The notes: generated by a model from the sequence alone, not told the origin. A stretch of DNA of 64,000 nt from Lysinibacillus sp. KCTC 33748 (GCF_002237755.1 NZ_MWSJ01000016.1:38334-102333), one strand, 5' to 3'. Shown: positions 19,086 to 27,641, counted from the first letter of the stretch. Translations and numbers: made by a program.

Positions 19086-19100
19086 TTTAGGAATGTTTTT
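19067..19100. terminator. Terminator of the L,D-transpeptidase gene
   Basis: AAAAACATTCC (19067-19077) and GGAATGTTTTT (19090-19100) form a perfect 11-bp stem usable in both directions. The left arm is part of the last 21-bp repeat unit. Confidence 0.75.
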
Positions 19101-19114
19101 AGTCTGGAGGCTTT

Positions 19115-19609
19115 TTATGGATGAATAAAAACTCCAGTACCGATTGGGACAATGCTTGCAAGCTCTTCGACATCCTTATTATGCATACGAATACAGCCAC
19201 GTGAAACAGCATGACCAATAGAGCTAGGATCATTAGTTCCATGAATACCGTAATGCTCTTTAGATAAACTCATCCACATTGTTCCAAAAGGACCACCGGG
19301 ATTTGGAGCCTTGTTAATGATTATAAAATCGCCAGTAGGTGTATCATGTAACATCCTTCCAACCGCAATTGGGTATTGCTTTTGAAGAACATTATCCTTA
19401 TATAACCGTAGCCATCGATTTTCAGTAGAAATATCTATTCTATAAGGGATCGTATTTGGATTAGGGAATCCAGGAATAACAATTTGTTGTCCTATATAAA
19501 GTACATTCGGATCTATCCCTGGATTAGCAGCAATTATGGACGATAACGGTGTACGATAATTTCTAGCTATTTGGGACAAGGTTTCGCCTACTTTAACTGT
19601 ATGGATCAA
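19115..19609 (-). CDS. LysM / YkuD L,D-transpeptidase
   Basis: A 164-residue cell-wall enzyme. The N-terminal LysM domain (about 2-46: [16 protein letters not shown] ending GQQIVIPG) binds peptidoglycan. The YkuD domain (about 57-162) has the catalytic motif HGTNDP, then SRGCIRMHN, with H123 and C139. It resembles the short B. subtilis YkuD, which has the same order of domains. The start is taken as TTG at 19609, because AGGAGGTG is 8 nt upstream and overlaps the earlier GTG/ATG. There is no signal peptide, as in YkuD. Confidence 0.88.
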   Translation of the reverse strand: MIHTVKVGETLSQIARNYRTPLSSIIAANPGIDPNVLYIGQQIVIPGFPNPNTIPYRIDISTENRWLRLYKDNVLQKQYPIAVGRMLHDTPTGDFIIINKAPNPGGPFGTMWMSLSKEHYGIHGTNDPSSIGHAVSRGCIRMHNKDVEELASIVPIGTGVFIHP

Positions 19610-19756
19610 AATCATCACCTCCTATAAAGTGGTTGCATTAATACAGGTTATGCCGTAGATATAAAAAATACCTTTATATTTTCATGAGAATAGCAACTGT
19701 AGTTAGTTGGATAGGATAAGCAGTAACAAACCATTTCCAGTAATCGAGGAGTTATT

Positions 19757-19990
19757 ATGAAAGAATTTAAAATTACTTATTTTTTTGATGAAATGCATTA
19801 TGTAAGGAGATTTATCCATATAGAATCACAAGAAAAAGCAGAGGCATTAGTTCGAAGCGAACGAGATCAATATATATCCTTTACAGACAGTAGAGGGATG
19901 TATCATGAGCTGCATACAAGATATGTTCGGGTCATTCAAATATCTGAATATCATCGCATCGATAAAAGCTCGAAAACGAAAGGTACATGA
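19757..19990 (+). CDS. Small conserved-looking protein, unknown
   Basis: A 77-residue protein with GAGGAG upstream of its ATG. The sequence is a mixture of aromatic and charged residues (KITYFFDEMHYVRRF), predicted to fold as short beta strands and a helix. It has no membrane segment or Cys. I do not recognise a family. It leads a run of small genes (next start 42 bp downstream) that includes a SASP-like gene, so a sporulation link is possible. Confidence 0.65.
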   Translation: MKEFKITYFFDEMHYVRRFIHIESQEKAEALVRSERDQYISFTDSRGMYHELHTRYVRVIQISEYHRIDKSSKTKGT

Positions 19991-20031
19991 TTTGTTCAAC
20001 ACTGCACATTCTATTAGTAAAGGAGTGAGCA

Positions 20032-20244
20032 ATGATGGACATAGAAAACTTACCACATGAAAAAAAGGTGTTTATGAACTTAGCAAGCAAGAACAAGCCA
20101 GACATGGTGGAATCTGATAATATAAGTATTTTCGATTTACACGAAGATATGCAAACGGTTGATGCTATACCGGTTAAGGAGCTCAATAAAAAAGTAGAAC
20201 GAGAAGGCGATGAATTGATCGAATTGCAGCCAGATGAATTATAG
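20032..20244 (+). CDS. Small acidic protein, unknown
   Basis: A 70-residue, strongly acidic, Glu/Asp-rich protein with AAAGGAG upstream of tandem ATGs (20032 and 20035; either may be used). No motif is recognised. It is 15 bp from the SASP-like gene downstream, so cotranscription is likely. Confidence 0.65.
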   Translation: MMDIENLPHEKKVFMNLASKNKPDMVESDNISIFDLHEDMQTVDAIPVKELNKKVEREGDELIELQPDEL

Positions 20245-20259
20245 AAGGTAGGGATTTTC

Positions 20260-20457
20260 ATGACTGATCATAACGAAACTCAGTTTACTTCTGCTGGAAC
20301 GGATATTAATGAAGTAAAAAGACAAAATGCGGAAAGTGGTTTATCTTACAATGAAGTGAAAAAACTGCTAGCCCAAAGCGGTGGGGTTGGTACGAGAAAA
20401 TATAGTGATACAGATGTTGAAGAAGTAAAGCAAGAGATTCATGGGAAAAACCAATAA
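20260..20457 (+). CDS. Gamma-type SASP-like small protein
   Basis: A 65-residue hydrophilic protein. The segment TDINEVKRQNAESG resembles the gamma-type small acid-soluble spore protein repeat (TDVxxVKxxNAxxE), and a second TDVEEVKQE occurs near the C-terminus. Gamma SASPs are amino-acid stores degraded at germination. GAAGGTAGGG precedes the ATG. A second, more typical gamma SASP is at 60435. Assignment rests on this motif only. Confidence 0.6.
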   Translation: MTDHNETQFTSAGTDINEVKRQNAESGLSYNEVKKLLAQSGGVGTRKYSDTDVEEVKQEIHGKNQ

Positions 20458-20467
20458 ATTATTATGG

Positions 20468-20500
20468 GGGGAGTATGAAATGAAGTACTCCTCTCTTATT
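20468..20500 (+). terminator. Weak intrinsic terminator
   Basis: GGGGAGTA (20468-20475) pairs with TACTCCTC (20486-20493), followed by TCTTATTTAT. Moderate support. Confidence 0.45.
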
Positions 20501-20591
20501 TATGCCGTAAAGCTCGATTGAAATGAAGAAAATTCACTGACTAACATCTCGCTATATTATAAAATATAAGCACATGTAAGGAGGTGGACGA

Positions 20592-20765
20592 ATGAAGGAA
20601 AAACGTTGTCCGTTATGTGGGCAAGAAAATCATTGTGGGATAGTAAAGGGGCAAAAGGATTGCTGGTGTATGACAGAAAGTTTTCCTAAAGAAATTTTTG
20701 AAGCGGTACCTAAAGAGCGATGTATTTGTCAAAAATGCTTGGATACATATAAAAAAGATGATTAA
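20592..20765 (+). CDS. Cysteine-rich CWC-like protein
   Basis: A 57-residue protein with AAGGAGGTGG upstream of its ATG. Eight Cys are arranged as RCPLCGQENHCG, then DCWC, then RCICQKC, matching the pattern of the cysteine-rich CWC family, a probable zinc-binding fold. The function is unknown. It is monocistronic, between the SASP-like gene and the DUF305-like gene. Confidence 0.75.
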   Translation: MKEKRCPLCGQENHCGIVKGQKDCWCMTESFPKEIFEAVPKERCICQKCLDTYKKDD

Positions 20766-20869
20766 AAATAACTTCAACTGCTGTTACGAAACAATAAAGG
20801 TCATTTGGTACAATTGTCTACCGCACAACAACCTATCGGACATATATTACTCTGAAAGGAGTGTGTCTA

Positions 20870-21451
20870 ATGACTAAACCAATTGTACTTAGTAATGTAA
20901 CAAAGGCATATTTAGAGGAATACGAAAGAATCCTCAATAAAATGATGCAGGGTATGACCTATGTGACAATTACCTGCAGTATTTCAGAAAATTTTATTAA
21001 GCAAATATTACCGCATCAAGTAGCTGCAATTAGAATGTCGGAAAATGTTTTACGATATACCACTAATATATTTGTGCAAAATCTCGCATTAGAAATAATA
21101 GCAACTAGTACAGAAATTGTTGAATGCCTGGAAGCGATACAAAATAGGTGCTGTATCGTACAAAATTCGGAATGTGAATTGTATGAATATATGTGTGCAT
21201 ACAAAGAAATTACCGGGGCTATGTTCCAAGCAATGAGTTTACCACCAGTATCTAATAATATTAATATAAACTTTCTTCGAGAAATGATTGTTCATCATCA
21301 AGGAGGCGTTCGACTAGCACAAAATGTTTTAAGGTTCTGTATTTGCCAGGAATTAATACCGATTCTTCAAAATATGATTAAAACTATGTGCGATCGTATT
21401 TGTGAAATGGAAAAATTACTGGATGCTTTAAAGGATTGCGAAAATTGCTAG
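20870..21451 (+). CDS. Duplicated DUF305-like helical protein, Cys-rich
   Basis: A 193-residue protein with two copies of a DUF305-like helix: FIKQILPHQVAAIRMSENVL near the N-terminus and FLREMIVHHQGGVRLAQNVL in the second half. The His residues in these helices suggest metal binding. It carries about a dozen Cys (for example NRCCIVQNSECELYEYMC), which is unusual for the family. It has no signal peptide. The ATG at 20870 has GAAAGGAG 8 nt upstream. A strong terminator follows. Possible spore or metal-related role, not shown. Confidence 0.7.
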   Translation: MTKPIVLSNVTKAYLEEYERILNKMMQGMTYVTITCSISENFIKQILPHQVAAIRMSENVLRYTTNIFVQNLALEIIATSTEIVECLEAIQNRCCIVQNSECELYEYMCAYKEITGAMFQAMSLPPVSNNININFLREMIVHHQGGVRLAQNVLRFCICQELIPILQNMIKTMCDRICEMEKLLDALKDCENC

Positions 21452-21465
21452 TTGAGCATGGAGCT

Positions 21466-21502
21466 AAAAAACGCTAGGGTCGAAGCCGACTTTAGCGTTT
21501 TT
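21466..21502 (+). terminator. Intrinsic terminator
   Basis: A stem with arms AAAAAACGCTA and TAGCGTTTTTT and a paired inner part (GGTCG/CGACT), with terminal T-run. Confidence 0.85.
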
Positions 21503-21561
21503 TGTGAGTGCTATGTATATTAGCGAAACTACAGAGTAAGGCTTACCTAGGATTTAAAAAA

Positions 21562-22158
21562 TTAATCATTCTCAACAGATGGAGCGCACATAAATGTTAC
21601 TGTTCGTTTATGACTATCGTAGAGACACCACTCACGGTGATCGACAACTGATCCAACATTGATGCCATACTGCTTTTCTTGTAATGCGATTGGTTCGCCA
21701 AAGCGAATACGAATACGTAACTTTTTATTGCGATGATAAAGACCTGATTCATGACTATGTCCGAAGAAAAGGAGCGATTTTTTGAATGGCGGAAATGTTG
21801 GTTGCCACGTCACACTCCATTGAAATTGATGGCCATGCATAAGCGTAGCACCATCAATCTCCATTGTTTCAGGTAGCTCTTTAAAACGTTCGATGCCAGT
21901 TACGCGCGTAATTCGCTCCTCTTGATTGCCACGAATAGAGGGGAACGTTAGCAAACTTTCAAAATCATTTTCCACTATTGCAGCTTTTTGAAGCGGTAAA
22001 CCCGACATTGTTTGTGCTTTTTTCTTACTTACAGTACATTCGTATAAATCACCTAATCCCAATACTTTTGCATCTTTCGCAGTGTGTTGAATATGGGCTA
22101 GAACTGCCTTCGTATCTTCTATATTAGAATGTAAATCTCCTAAAAGTGCGTACAGCAT
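21562..22158 (-). CDS. Calcineurin-like metallophosphoesterase
   Basis: A 198-residue phosphoesterase with the metal-binding series GDLHSN (D8, H10), GDLYE, GNQEE, HGHQ and GHSH. The usual GNHE is GNQE here, a notable change at the position of the catalytic His that normally protonates the leaving group. The ATG at 22158 is chosen because YALLGDLHSN begins the fold; the 14 residues upstream are basic and unsupported. The substrate is unknown (YfcE/ApaH-like families hydrolyse phosphodiesters). Confidence 0.8.
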   Translation of the reverse strand: MLYALLGDLHSNIEDTKAVLAHIQHTAKDAKVLGLGDLYECTVSKKKAQTMSGLPLQKAAIVENDFESLLTFPSIRGNQEERITRVTGIERFKELPETMEIDGATLMHGHQFQWSVTWQPTFPPFKKSLLFFGHSHESGLYHRNKKLRIRIRFGEPIALQEKQYGINVGSVVDHREWCLYDSHKRTVTFMCAPSVEND

Positions 22159-22207
22159 TTTAATCAGGCCTTTCTTAAAACTTTTTTCAGCGGGTGTCAA
22201 AGCACCT

Positions 22208-22279
22208 GTACCTGTCGCTTTGCTTTTGGTACATAAAACATTTGTACCTGTCGCTTTGCTTTCGGTACATAAAACATTT
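22208..22279 (+). repeat. Two tandem 36-bp units related to the dispersed 39-bp unit
   Basis: GTACCTGTCGCTTTGCTTT begins at 22208 and 22244, each unit ending TACATAAAACATTT. The sequence is a diverged form of the GCTGTCGCTTCGCTTTCGC ... AAAACATTT unit of the element at 7556. Confidence 0.7.
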
Positions 22280-22282
22280 GCT

Positions 22283-22594
22283 GAAAGAAGCTAATCATTA
22301 TACAAATATCATACACCTAACAGAAATTGATAGAAAAGTAAAATGTTTATGTATATTTAGTTACATATTCGTCATATTTTCGTTCATCACTATAACGCGG
22401 AGTTAATTTCAGTTCCCAATTGGGGCCCTCAGGGCTTTCACTCAGAATCTCAACTTTTTTATGGGAAGAAAAATTGCCAACCTTTTCATAGATTGATAAA
22501 ATATAATTGTAATTTTCTGAATTTTCTTAGTGTTATTTAATTTATGGCGATTTTGTACGGTAAGAGGGAAATGAATTAAAGATTTGGGGGGCTT
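22283..22594. other. Intergenic region with solitary repeat end
   Basis: No gene seen. ATAACGCGGAGTTAATTTC at 22391-22409 resembles the left end of the MITE-like element. The AT-rich DNA just before 22595 should hold the acyl-CoA synthetase promoter. Confidence 0.4.
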
Positions 22595-24100
22595 ATGATG
22601 ACGATGTTAATGACAGACATTTTACAAAACTATGCTATGCAACAACCAAAAAGGATTGCGACGATATACGATGGGACAGAGCTATCCTATAGTGAATTTT
22701 ATAAAAGTGCAGAAAAATTTGCAGCGTACTTACAAGAGCAAGGCTTTGAAAAAGATGATGTAATTGCATTATACACGCTCAATTCAGATTTATTTTTAAT
22801 TGCTTATATCGGTGTTCAGTTAGCGGGTTACGTTGTCATGCCCATTAATACAAAATTAGCAGCTCCAGAGGTCGAATATATTTTTAATCATTCTGAAGCT
22901 AAAGGACTTATTTATGATGAAAGGTTAGAGGATGTACTCACAACGATTGCGAATCCATTTCAACATATTGTAGGGCTCAATGAAATGAAAGACATTATTA
23001 AAAACAATTCAGGTCAAAGAAAAGATATCAAATTGGAGCCTCATGATACTGCTGTTGTTATGTATACTTCTGGCACGACGGGAAAACCAAAAGGAGTAAT
23101 GCTAACTCATCAAAATATTGTTTCAACTGCGGATATATGGTCGTCATCAATGGATATGAGCAATGAGGATCGCATGTTTATTTGTACGCCTTTATTTCAT
23201 TGTGCAGGTCTTCATGTATTTGCGATGCCGATGTTTTATAAAGGCGGTACGATTTTTATAGAAGAGGCGTTTTCTTCGTCAAATACATTAGAACAGCTTG
23301 CTGCTACAGCTGCGACAATTTTCTTTGGTGTTCCATCAATGTATACAATAATTTTAAACACACCTAATTTTAAGGAACATACATTTAAAAATTTACGTTT
23401 ATTATGTTACGGGGCGGCACCGATGCCTTATGAACTTGTTAAGCAAGTGAAAGAGACTTTTCCTAATGTGAAAGTACAAAACCTGTATGGACAAACTGAA
23501 AATTCGCCTGCGACCTCTTCCCTTTTAGATGCCGATGCCTTGACGAAAATTGGTTCGGTAGGAAAACCTTTAGCACAAACAGAAGTCCGTGTTGTTGATA
23601 GCTTTGGTGAAACTGTACCAACGGGTGAGGTAGGAGAAATATGTATCAAAGGACCCCAGGTAATGAAAGGCTATTTACGTAATCCTGAAGAAACAGCTAG
23701 AACAATTAAAGATAGCTGGCTCTATTCAGGAGATTTAGGGCGTTTTGATGAGGAAGGTTATCTCTATATTGTAGATCGTAAAAAGGATATGATCATTCGA
23801 GGTGGCGAAAATATTTATCCTATCGAGATAGAAGAGGTTTTATATCAACTGCCAGAAATTTTAGAGGCAGCCGTTGTAGGTTTACCACATGAAGTGTATG
23901 GCGAAGTTCCGAAAGCGTTTGTCGTATTGAAGGAAGGGGAGTCTTCCGATGAAGAGGCGATATTGGCTTATTGTCGGACGCAGCTTGCAAAATATAAAGT
24001 GCCACATGAAATTGAATTTTTAACTGAACTGCCGCGCAATGCTTCTGGTAAGGTTTTGAAGCATACATTACGACCAAGCGTAAGCAGCACCATAAACTAA
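22595..24100 (+). CDS. Class I adenylate-forming acyl-CoA synthetase
   Basis: A 501-residue AMP-forming ligase that activates a carboxylic acid, probably a fatty acid, to acyl-CoA. The P-loop-like motif YTSGTTGKPKG is at 157-167; YGQTENSP (A5), YSGDLGRFDEEGYLYIVDRK (A7-A8) and the C-terminal lysine in NASGKVLK (A10) are all present, so it should be active. It is related to B. subtilis LcfB but not clearly orthologous. It starts at ATG after GGGGGG. It is monocistronic, with no beta-oxidation genes nearby. Confidence 0.88.
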   Translation: MMTMLMTDILQNYAMQQPKRIATIYDGTELSYSEFYKSAEKFAAYLQEQGFEKDDVIALYTLNSDLFLIAYIGVQLAGYVVMPINTKLAAPEVEYIFNHSEAKGLIYDERLEDVLTTIANPFQHIVGLNEMKDIIKNNSGQRKDIKLEPHDTAVVMYTSGTTGKPKGVMLTHQNIVSTADIWSSSMDMSNEDRMFICTPLFHCAGLHVFAMPMFYKGGTIFIEEAFSSSNTLEQLAATAATIFFGVPSMYTIILNTPNFKEHTFKNLRLLCYGAAPMPYELVKQVKETFPNVKVQNLYGQTENSPATSSLLDADALTKIGSVGKPLAQTEVRVVDSFGETVPTGEVGEICIKGPQVMKGYLRNPEETARTIKDSWLYSGDLGRFDEEGYLYIVDRKKDMIIRGGENIYPIEIEEVLYQLPEILEAAVVGLPHEVYGEVPKAFVVLKEGESSDEEAILAYCRTQLAKYKVPHEIEFLTELPRNASGKVLKHTLRPSVSSTIN

Positions 24101-24402
24101 GCGTGTAAAGTGAAACCCGAAAGTAGCAAAGCCAATAATACCTTTATCGGTAAAGTGTGAATGAAGATCAATGATGTCTCGGCCTAATTCCGTAACTTTC
24201 GATAGAGGTTTTAGGCCAGTGGCAGTCTTTCATTCCAAAAAAATCTGTAGCTGACGCTTCGCTTTCGCTCCAAAAAACACTTTGCTGAAAGAGGTTAAAA
24301 TAGGAACGTCTATGAAATTAGCGTATAATAGAGTCTACGACAAATTGAAATATAATAGAGTTGAAGTTATTGTCTTCAAACAAGATAGGAGCGGAATTTG
24401 TC
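24101..24402. other. Repeat-derived intergenic region
   Basis: GGCCTAA (24181-24187) and TTAGGCC (24211-24217) form an inverted repeat, and 24241-24290 carries one GCTGACGCTTCGCTTTCGC unit of the dispersed element. GAATGAAGATCA near 24160 is another string shared with repeats. No gene seen. Confidence 0.45.
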
Positions 24403-25389
24403 TTGTGGACGAGGTATAAACGCCTTTTACTAATAGGTATTATGATCATCATGCTACTTTCGAGTTGCAATTCGTTTTCTCAGCAGGAAACGCAAAACAA
24501 TGGATTAACTGTGTTAACGGTAGAGTTTAATAGTGGTGCACCGATACCTAACCTTTATATCACTGCTACAGATGTAAAGACAGGTGAGGTAGTGGAGGAT
24601 GCAGTTGGCTCTGAAGAGGGCGAAGCGAAATTTTCGAAACTTAAAGAGGGGCAGCAATATGCGATAGCTGCAACTACACTTGAAAATAGTACGAAAAACG
24701 ATGGTTATACGACAATCGAACATTTTACATATGATGCGACAAAGCCGTATTATCGATTGCAAACACATTTTTCAAGAGACGAGCAGGAGCTAGATGTACC
24801 AGTTGTTATGCAAAATCCGGAACTACCACATGGATGTGAAATAACATCATTAACAGCTGTATTAAATTATTATGGGCTGGATGTTACGAAGCTGGAAATG
24901 GCTGATCACTATTTACCAAAGCAAACAATAAGCACTGTCAACGGACAGCGATTTGGTCCAAATCCAGAGCAGGCTTTTGCAGGCAATCCTCGTGATAAAA
25001 CACATGGAATGTATGTCTTTGCAGCTCCGATTGTCAAAGCAGCAGAAGCAGTCATAGCGGATAAACAGGCAGATTTACGAGTGACAAATAAGAGCAATGC
25101 CTCGCAGGATGAGATTTTACAGCTTGTTCGAGATGGAGTCCCTGTTGTGACATGGGTTACATTGGATTTATCAAAGCCGGAGGAAAATTCAGAAAAGGGC
25201 TGGGTATATGAAGGTGAAACATTGCCGCATGAAGCGTATATGAACTTACATGCTGTTGTTTTAACTGGGCATTTAGGTGATAAAGTAGTTGTCATGGACC
25301 CATTAAAAGGCTTTGTCACGTATAATGTGGATCAGTTTTTTAAAAGCTATAGAGAGTTAGGTAAACATGCTGTAGCCGTTCATAAATGA
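24403..25389 (+). CDS. Lipoprotein with C39-like cysteine peptidase domain
   Basis: A 328-residue lipoprotein when started at TTG 24403, which has AGGAGCGG 8 nt upstream. The lipobox LSSC places the lipidated Cys at residue 22. Residues about 35-130 look like a beta-sandwich of carboxypeptidase-regulatory type (TATDVKTGEVVEDAVG). The C-terminal domain has HGCEITSL (catalytic Cys about 145) and a later LHAVVLTGH with conserved His, typical of the C39-like peptidase family found in secreted Gram-positive proteins. It probably acts outside the membrane on an unknown target. Confidence 0.82.
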   Translation: MWTRYKRLLLIGIMIIMLLSSCNSFSQQETQNNGLTVLTVEFNSGAPIPNLYITATDVKTGEVVEDAVGSEEGEAKFSKLKEGQQYAIAATTLENSTKNDGYTTIEHFTYDATKPYYRLQTHFSRDEQELDVPVVMQNPELPHGCEITSLTAVLNYYGLDVTKLEMADHYLPKQTISTVNGQRFGPNPEQAFAGNPRDKTHGMYVFAAPIVKAAEAVIADKQADLRVTNKSNASQDEILQLVRDGVPVVTWVTLDLSKPEENSEKGWVYEGETLPHEAYMNLHAVVLTGHLGDKVVVMDPLKGFVTYNVDQFFKSYRELGKHAVAVHK

Positions 25390-25510
25390 TTCAAAGAAGA
25401 GGTATAAGGAGTACAAGGAAAGTATGTTACACTTATAAAAAAGACTCATCACCAAGTAATAAGGATGACATTCGTTAAAAAGTCCATTTATATAAGTTGA
25501 TTGGGGTGGA

Positions 25511-25549
25511 GGCTGGTAGCCAGAACGGAAATCAACCCCACATTATGGT
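25511..25549 (-). repeat. Solitary end of the MITE-like element
   Basis: AACGGAAATCAACCCCACAT followed by TATGG is the reverse complement of the element's left end. The rest of the element is absent. Confidence 0.6.
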
Positions 25550-25583
25550 GATAGGCCTAAAAAACTAAAGTGAGTTGAGCAGA

Positions 25584-26813
25584 ATGGTCATTGAGCACGC
25601 TTTTTTACCGGTTTTATTAGGAGATGAAATGAATGCTTATGGCATGGCGAGAGCATTTTACGAGTCCTATGGCGTTAAACCACTTGCATTAAATCATACG
25701 AATATGGAGAAAATACAGCACAGTGATTTATTAACATTTCGTGAAGTTCCAAGACTCCATATTGAAGATCGTTTTGTCGTGGCGTTAAAGGCAATTGCAG
25801 AGGAATTTACAGGTAAAAAATTGCTTTTATTAGCCTGCGATGAATTTTACGTAAAAAAAATTGTACAACATAAAGAGGAGCTAGCAGAGTATTTTGTAGT
25901 TCCTTATGTGGATGCAAACCTTGCGCAAGAGTTATTAACACGTGAGAGTATGTATGAACTTTGTGCAAAGTTCGGCTTTCACTATCCGGCAATGCATGTT
26001 TGCACTGTCAATGACTATGAGGAACTTGACATCCCTTTTGAATATCCAGTAGTCATTAAACCGCTGAATATGACAAAGTATGCTGCATGTATTTTTCCAG
26101 GTAAGAAAAAAGTGTATATTGCGAAAGATAACGACGAAAAGGATGCTATTTTCCACGCCATTTATAAGGAATCTGCATACCGAGATGACATAATGGTACA
26201 GCAATATATTCCAGGCGAAGATGCTCATATGTGTGTCGTAAATGCTTATGTTGGGCAAGATAATAAGGTAAAGTTGCTTTCTGTAGGTAACCCGATTTTA
26301 GAAGAGCATTCTCCAGAGGGGATTGGTCGCTATGTAGCCATAATGACAGCATATGATCAAGACTTAATGGAACGCGTCAAATTGTTTCTAGAGGAGATTC
26401 GATTCCAAGGCTTTGCCACGTTTGATATGAAGTATGATGAACGCGACGGTCAATATAAGTTATTAAGTATTGAATTACATAATGAACTTTCTAATTATTA
26501 TGTGACAGCAAGTGGCTATAATTTAATGCAATATGTTGCGGATGATTTTATCCGAGGAAGTAAGCAACAGCTAACTTATGTTCAGAATAAGCATCTTTGG
26601 ACGATTGTGCCAAATGGTGTACTCTTTAAATATGTACAAAATGAACAGCTAGTAATTGAAGCGAAGAGCCTTATTCGCCAAGGAATGGCTACGGATTCCA
26701 TCTTTAATTATAAGGATATGAATGCGAAGCGTTGGTTGAATATAACGCTCGATAATTTAAGTTTTTATCGCCAATATAAGAAATATTTTAACAACAAAGG
26801 TCTGTCAAACTAA
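25584..26813 (+). CDS. D-aspartate ligase, ATP-grasp (peptidoglycan cross-bridge)
   Basis: A 409-residue ATP-grasp enzyme resembling Enterococcus faecium Asl(fm), which adds D-Asp to the side-chain amine of L-Lys in peptidoglycan precursors. Shared features include FLPVLLGDEMNAYGMARAF at the N-terminus, YPVVIKPLNMTKY, VQQYIPGEDAHM, GFATFDMKYD and the metal-binding LLSIELHNELS segment. The stop overlaps the start of an aspartate racemase by 1 bp, which would supply D-Asp. This pairing fits the A4alpha L-Lys-D-Asp wall of Lysinibacillus. ATG at 25584 is preferred over TTG at 25575; the RBS is modest (GTGAG). Confidence 0.88.
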   Translation: MVIEHAFLPVLLGDEMNAYGMARAFYESYGVKPLALNHTNMEKIQHSDLLTFREVPRLHIEDRFVVALKAIAEEFTGKKLLLLACDEFYVKKIVQHKEELAEYFVVPYVDANLAQELLTRESMYELCAKFGFHYPAMHVCTVNDYEELDIPFEYPVVIKPLNMTKYAACIFPGKKKVYIAKDNDEKDAIFHAIYKESAYRDDIMVQQYIPGEDAHMCVVNAYVGQDNKVKLLSVGNPILEEHSPEGIGRYVAIMTAYDQDLMERVKLFLEEIRFQGFATFDMKYDERDGQYKLLSIELHNELSNYYVTASGYNLMQYVADDFIRGSKQQLTYVQNKHLWTIVPNGVLFKYVQNEQLVIEAKSLIRQGMATDSIFNYKDMNAKRWLNITLDNLSFYRQYKKYFNNKGLSN

Positions 26814-27514
26814 TGAAAAAACAAACTTTAGGTATAATAGGTGGCGTAGGTCCACTAGCAACGATGTTTATCGGTGAAATGATTGTAAGACGTACGAAGG
26901 CATCGAAGGATCAGGAGCATTTACATACAATCATTGATAATGATACGAATATCCCTGATCGTACTGCCTTTATTTTAGATGATACAAAGGAAAATCCTGT
27001 ACCAGTAATAGTCGCAGATGCTAAAAAGCTTGCTTCTGTTGGGGCAGATATAATTGCTATTCCATGTAATACAGCACATACCTTTTACGATGAGATTGTT
27101 GAAGGTTCTCCAGTCCCTGTATTACATATGATAAAGGAAACAGCAAAGCGTGCCTCTGATTTAGGGGCTGAGCGTGTAGGTATTTTAGCGACAACAGGTA
27201 CATTGACTTCACGTATGTATCAAGATGCGTTAGAGGAATTTGGCATAACACCAGTTGTCCCAGACGATGTGATGAAAGAAAAAGTCATGTCTATTATTTA
27301 TGATTATGTAAAGGCTGGGAAAGATGTCTCTCAAGAGGATTGGCAACCGATAGAAGAGGCAATGCTTGCACTTAATTGTGATCGTATCGTATTAGGATGT
27401 ACAGAATTATCTGTCGTCAATCGAGATTTAAAATTAAGTGACACCTATATCGACTCATTAATTGTTTTAGCAGAGCGTGCTATAGAAGCATGCGGCTATG
27501 AAATAGTAGATTAA
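26813..27514 (+). CDS. Aspartate racemase (Asp/Glu racemase family)
   Basis: A 233-residue, PLP-independent racemase interconverting L- and D-aspartate. The two catalytic cysteines are in PCNTAH (C85) and GCTELS (C196), and GIIGGVGPLAT is the family N-terminus. Translational coupling to the D-aspartate ligase (overlap TAATG) ties it to cross-bridge synthesis rather than to glutamate racemase duty. A long hairpin with a T-run follows the gene. Confidence 0.9.
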   Translation: MKKQTLGIIGGVGPLATMFIGEMIVRRTKASKDQEHLHTIIDNDTNIPDRTAFILDDTKENPVPVIVADAKKLASVGADIIAIPCNTAHTFYDEIVEGSPVPVLHMIKETAKRASDLGAERVGILATTGTLTSRMYQDALEEFGITPVVPDDVMKEKVMSIIYDYVKAGKDVSQEDWQPIEEAMLALNCDRIVLGCTELSVVNRDLKLSDTYIDSLIVLAERAIEACGYEIVD

Positions 27515-27532
27515 CAATTGAATCAACCAAAT

Positions 27533-27641
27533 AAAAATCTGCTCGCTCTACGCGGGTAAGCTGTAAACCTTCAAAGAAACTCCGGTGTCTATGAGGGCTT
27601 GTAGGCTTACAATTCCCGTGGATGAATCGGGCAGATTTTTT
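27533..27641 (+). ncRNA. Long structured hairpin after the racemase: candidate RNA or elaborate terminator
   Basis: Outer arms AAAAATCTGC (27533-27542) and GCAGATTTTT (27631-27640) enclose further pairings: CGCGGG with CCCGTG, TAAGC (27557-27561) with GCTTA (27605-27609), and CTGTAAACCTTC with GAGGGCTTGTAG. The whole segment folds into a stem of about 108 nt ending in T7. A simple terminator needs far less, so a stable 3' RNA or processed sRNA is possible. Confidence 0.5.

Noticed and set aside
22194..22406. 70-residue ORF with repeated LYLSLCF-type units
   Set aside because: It is the 36-bp repeat read in frame; there is no ribosome-binding site and it overlaps the lytic-direction start region of the phosphoesterase gene.
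24909..25319. 136-residue minus-strand ORF
   Set aside because: Shadow of the C39-like lipoprotein gene; composition is that of an antisense frame.
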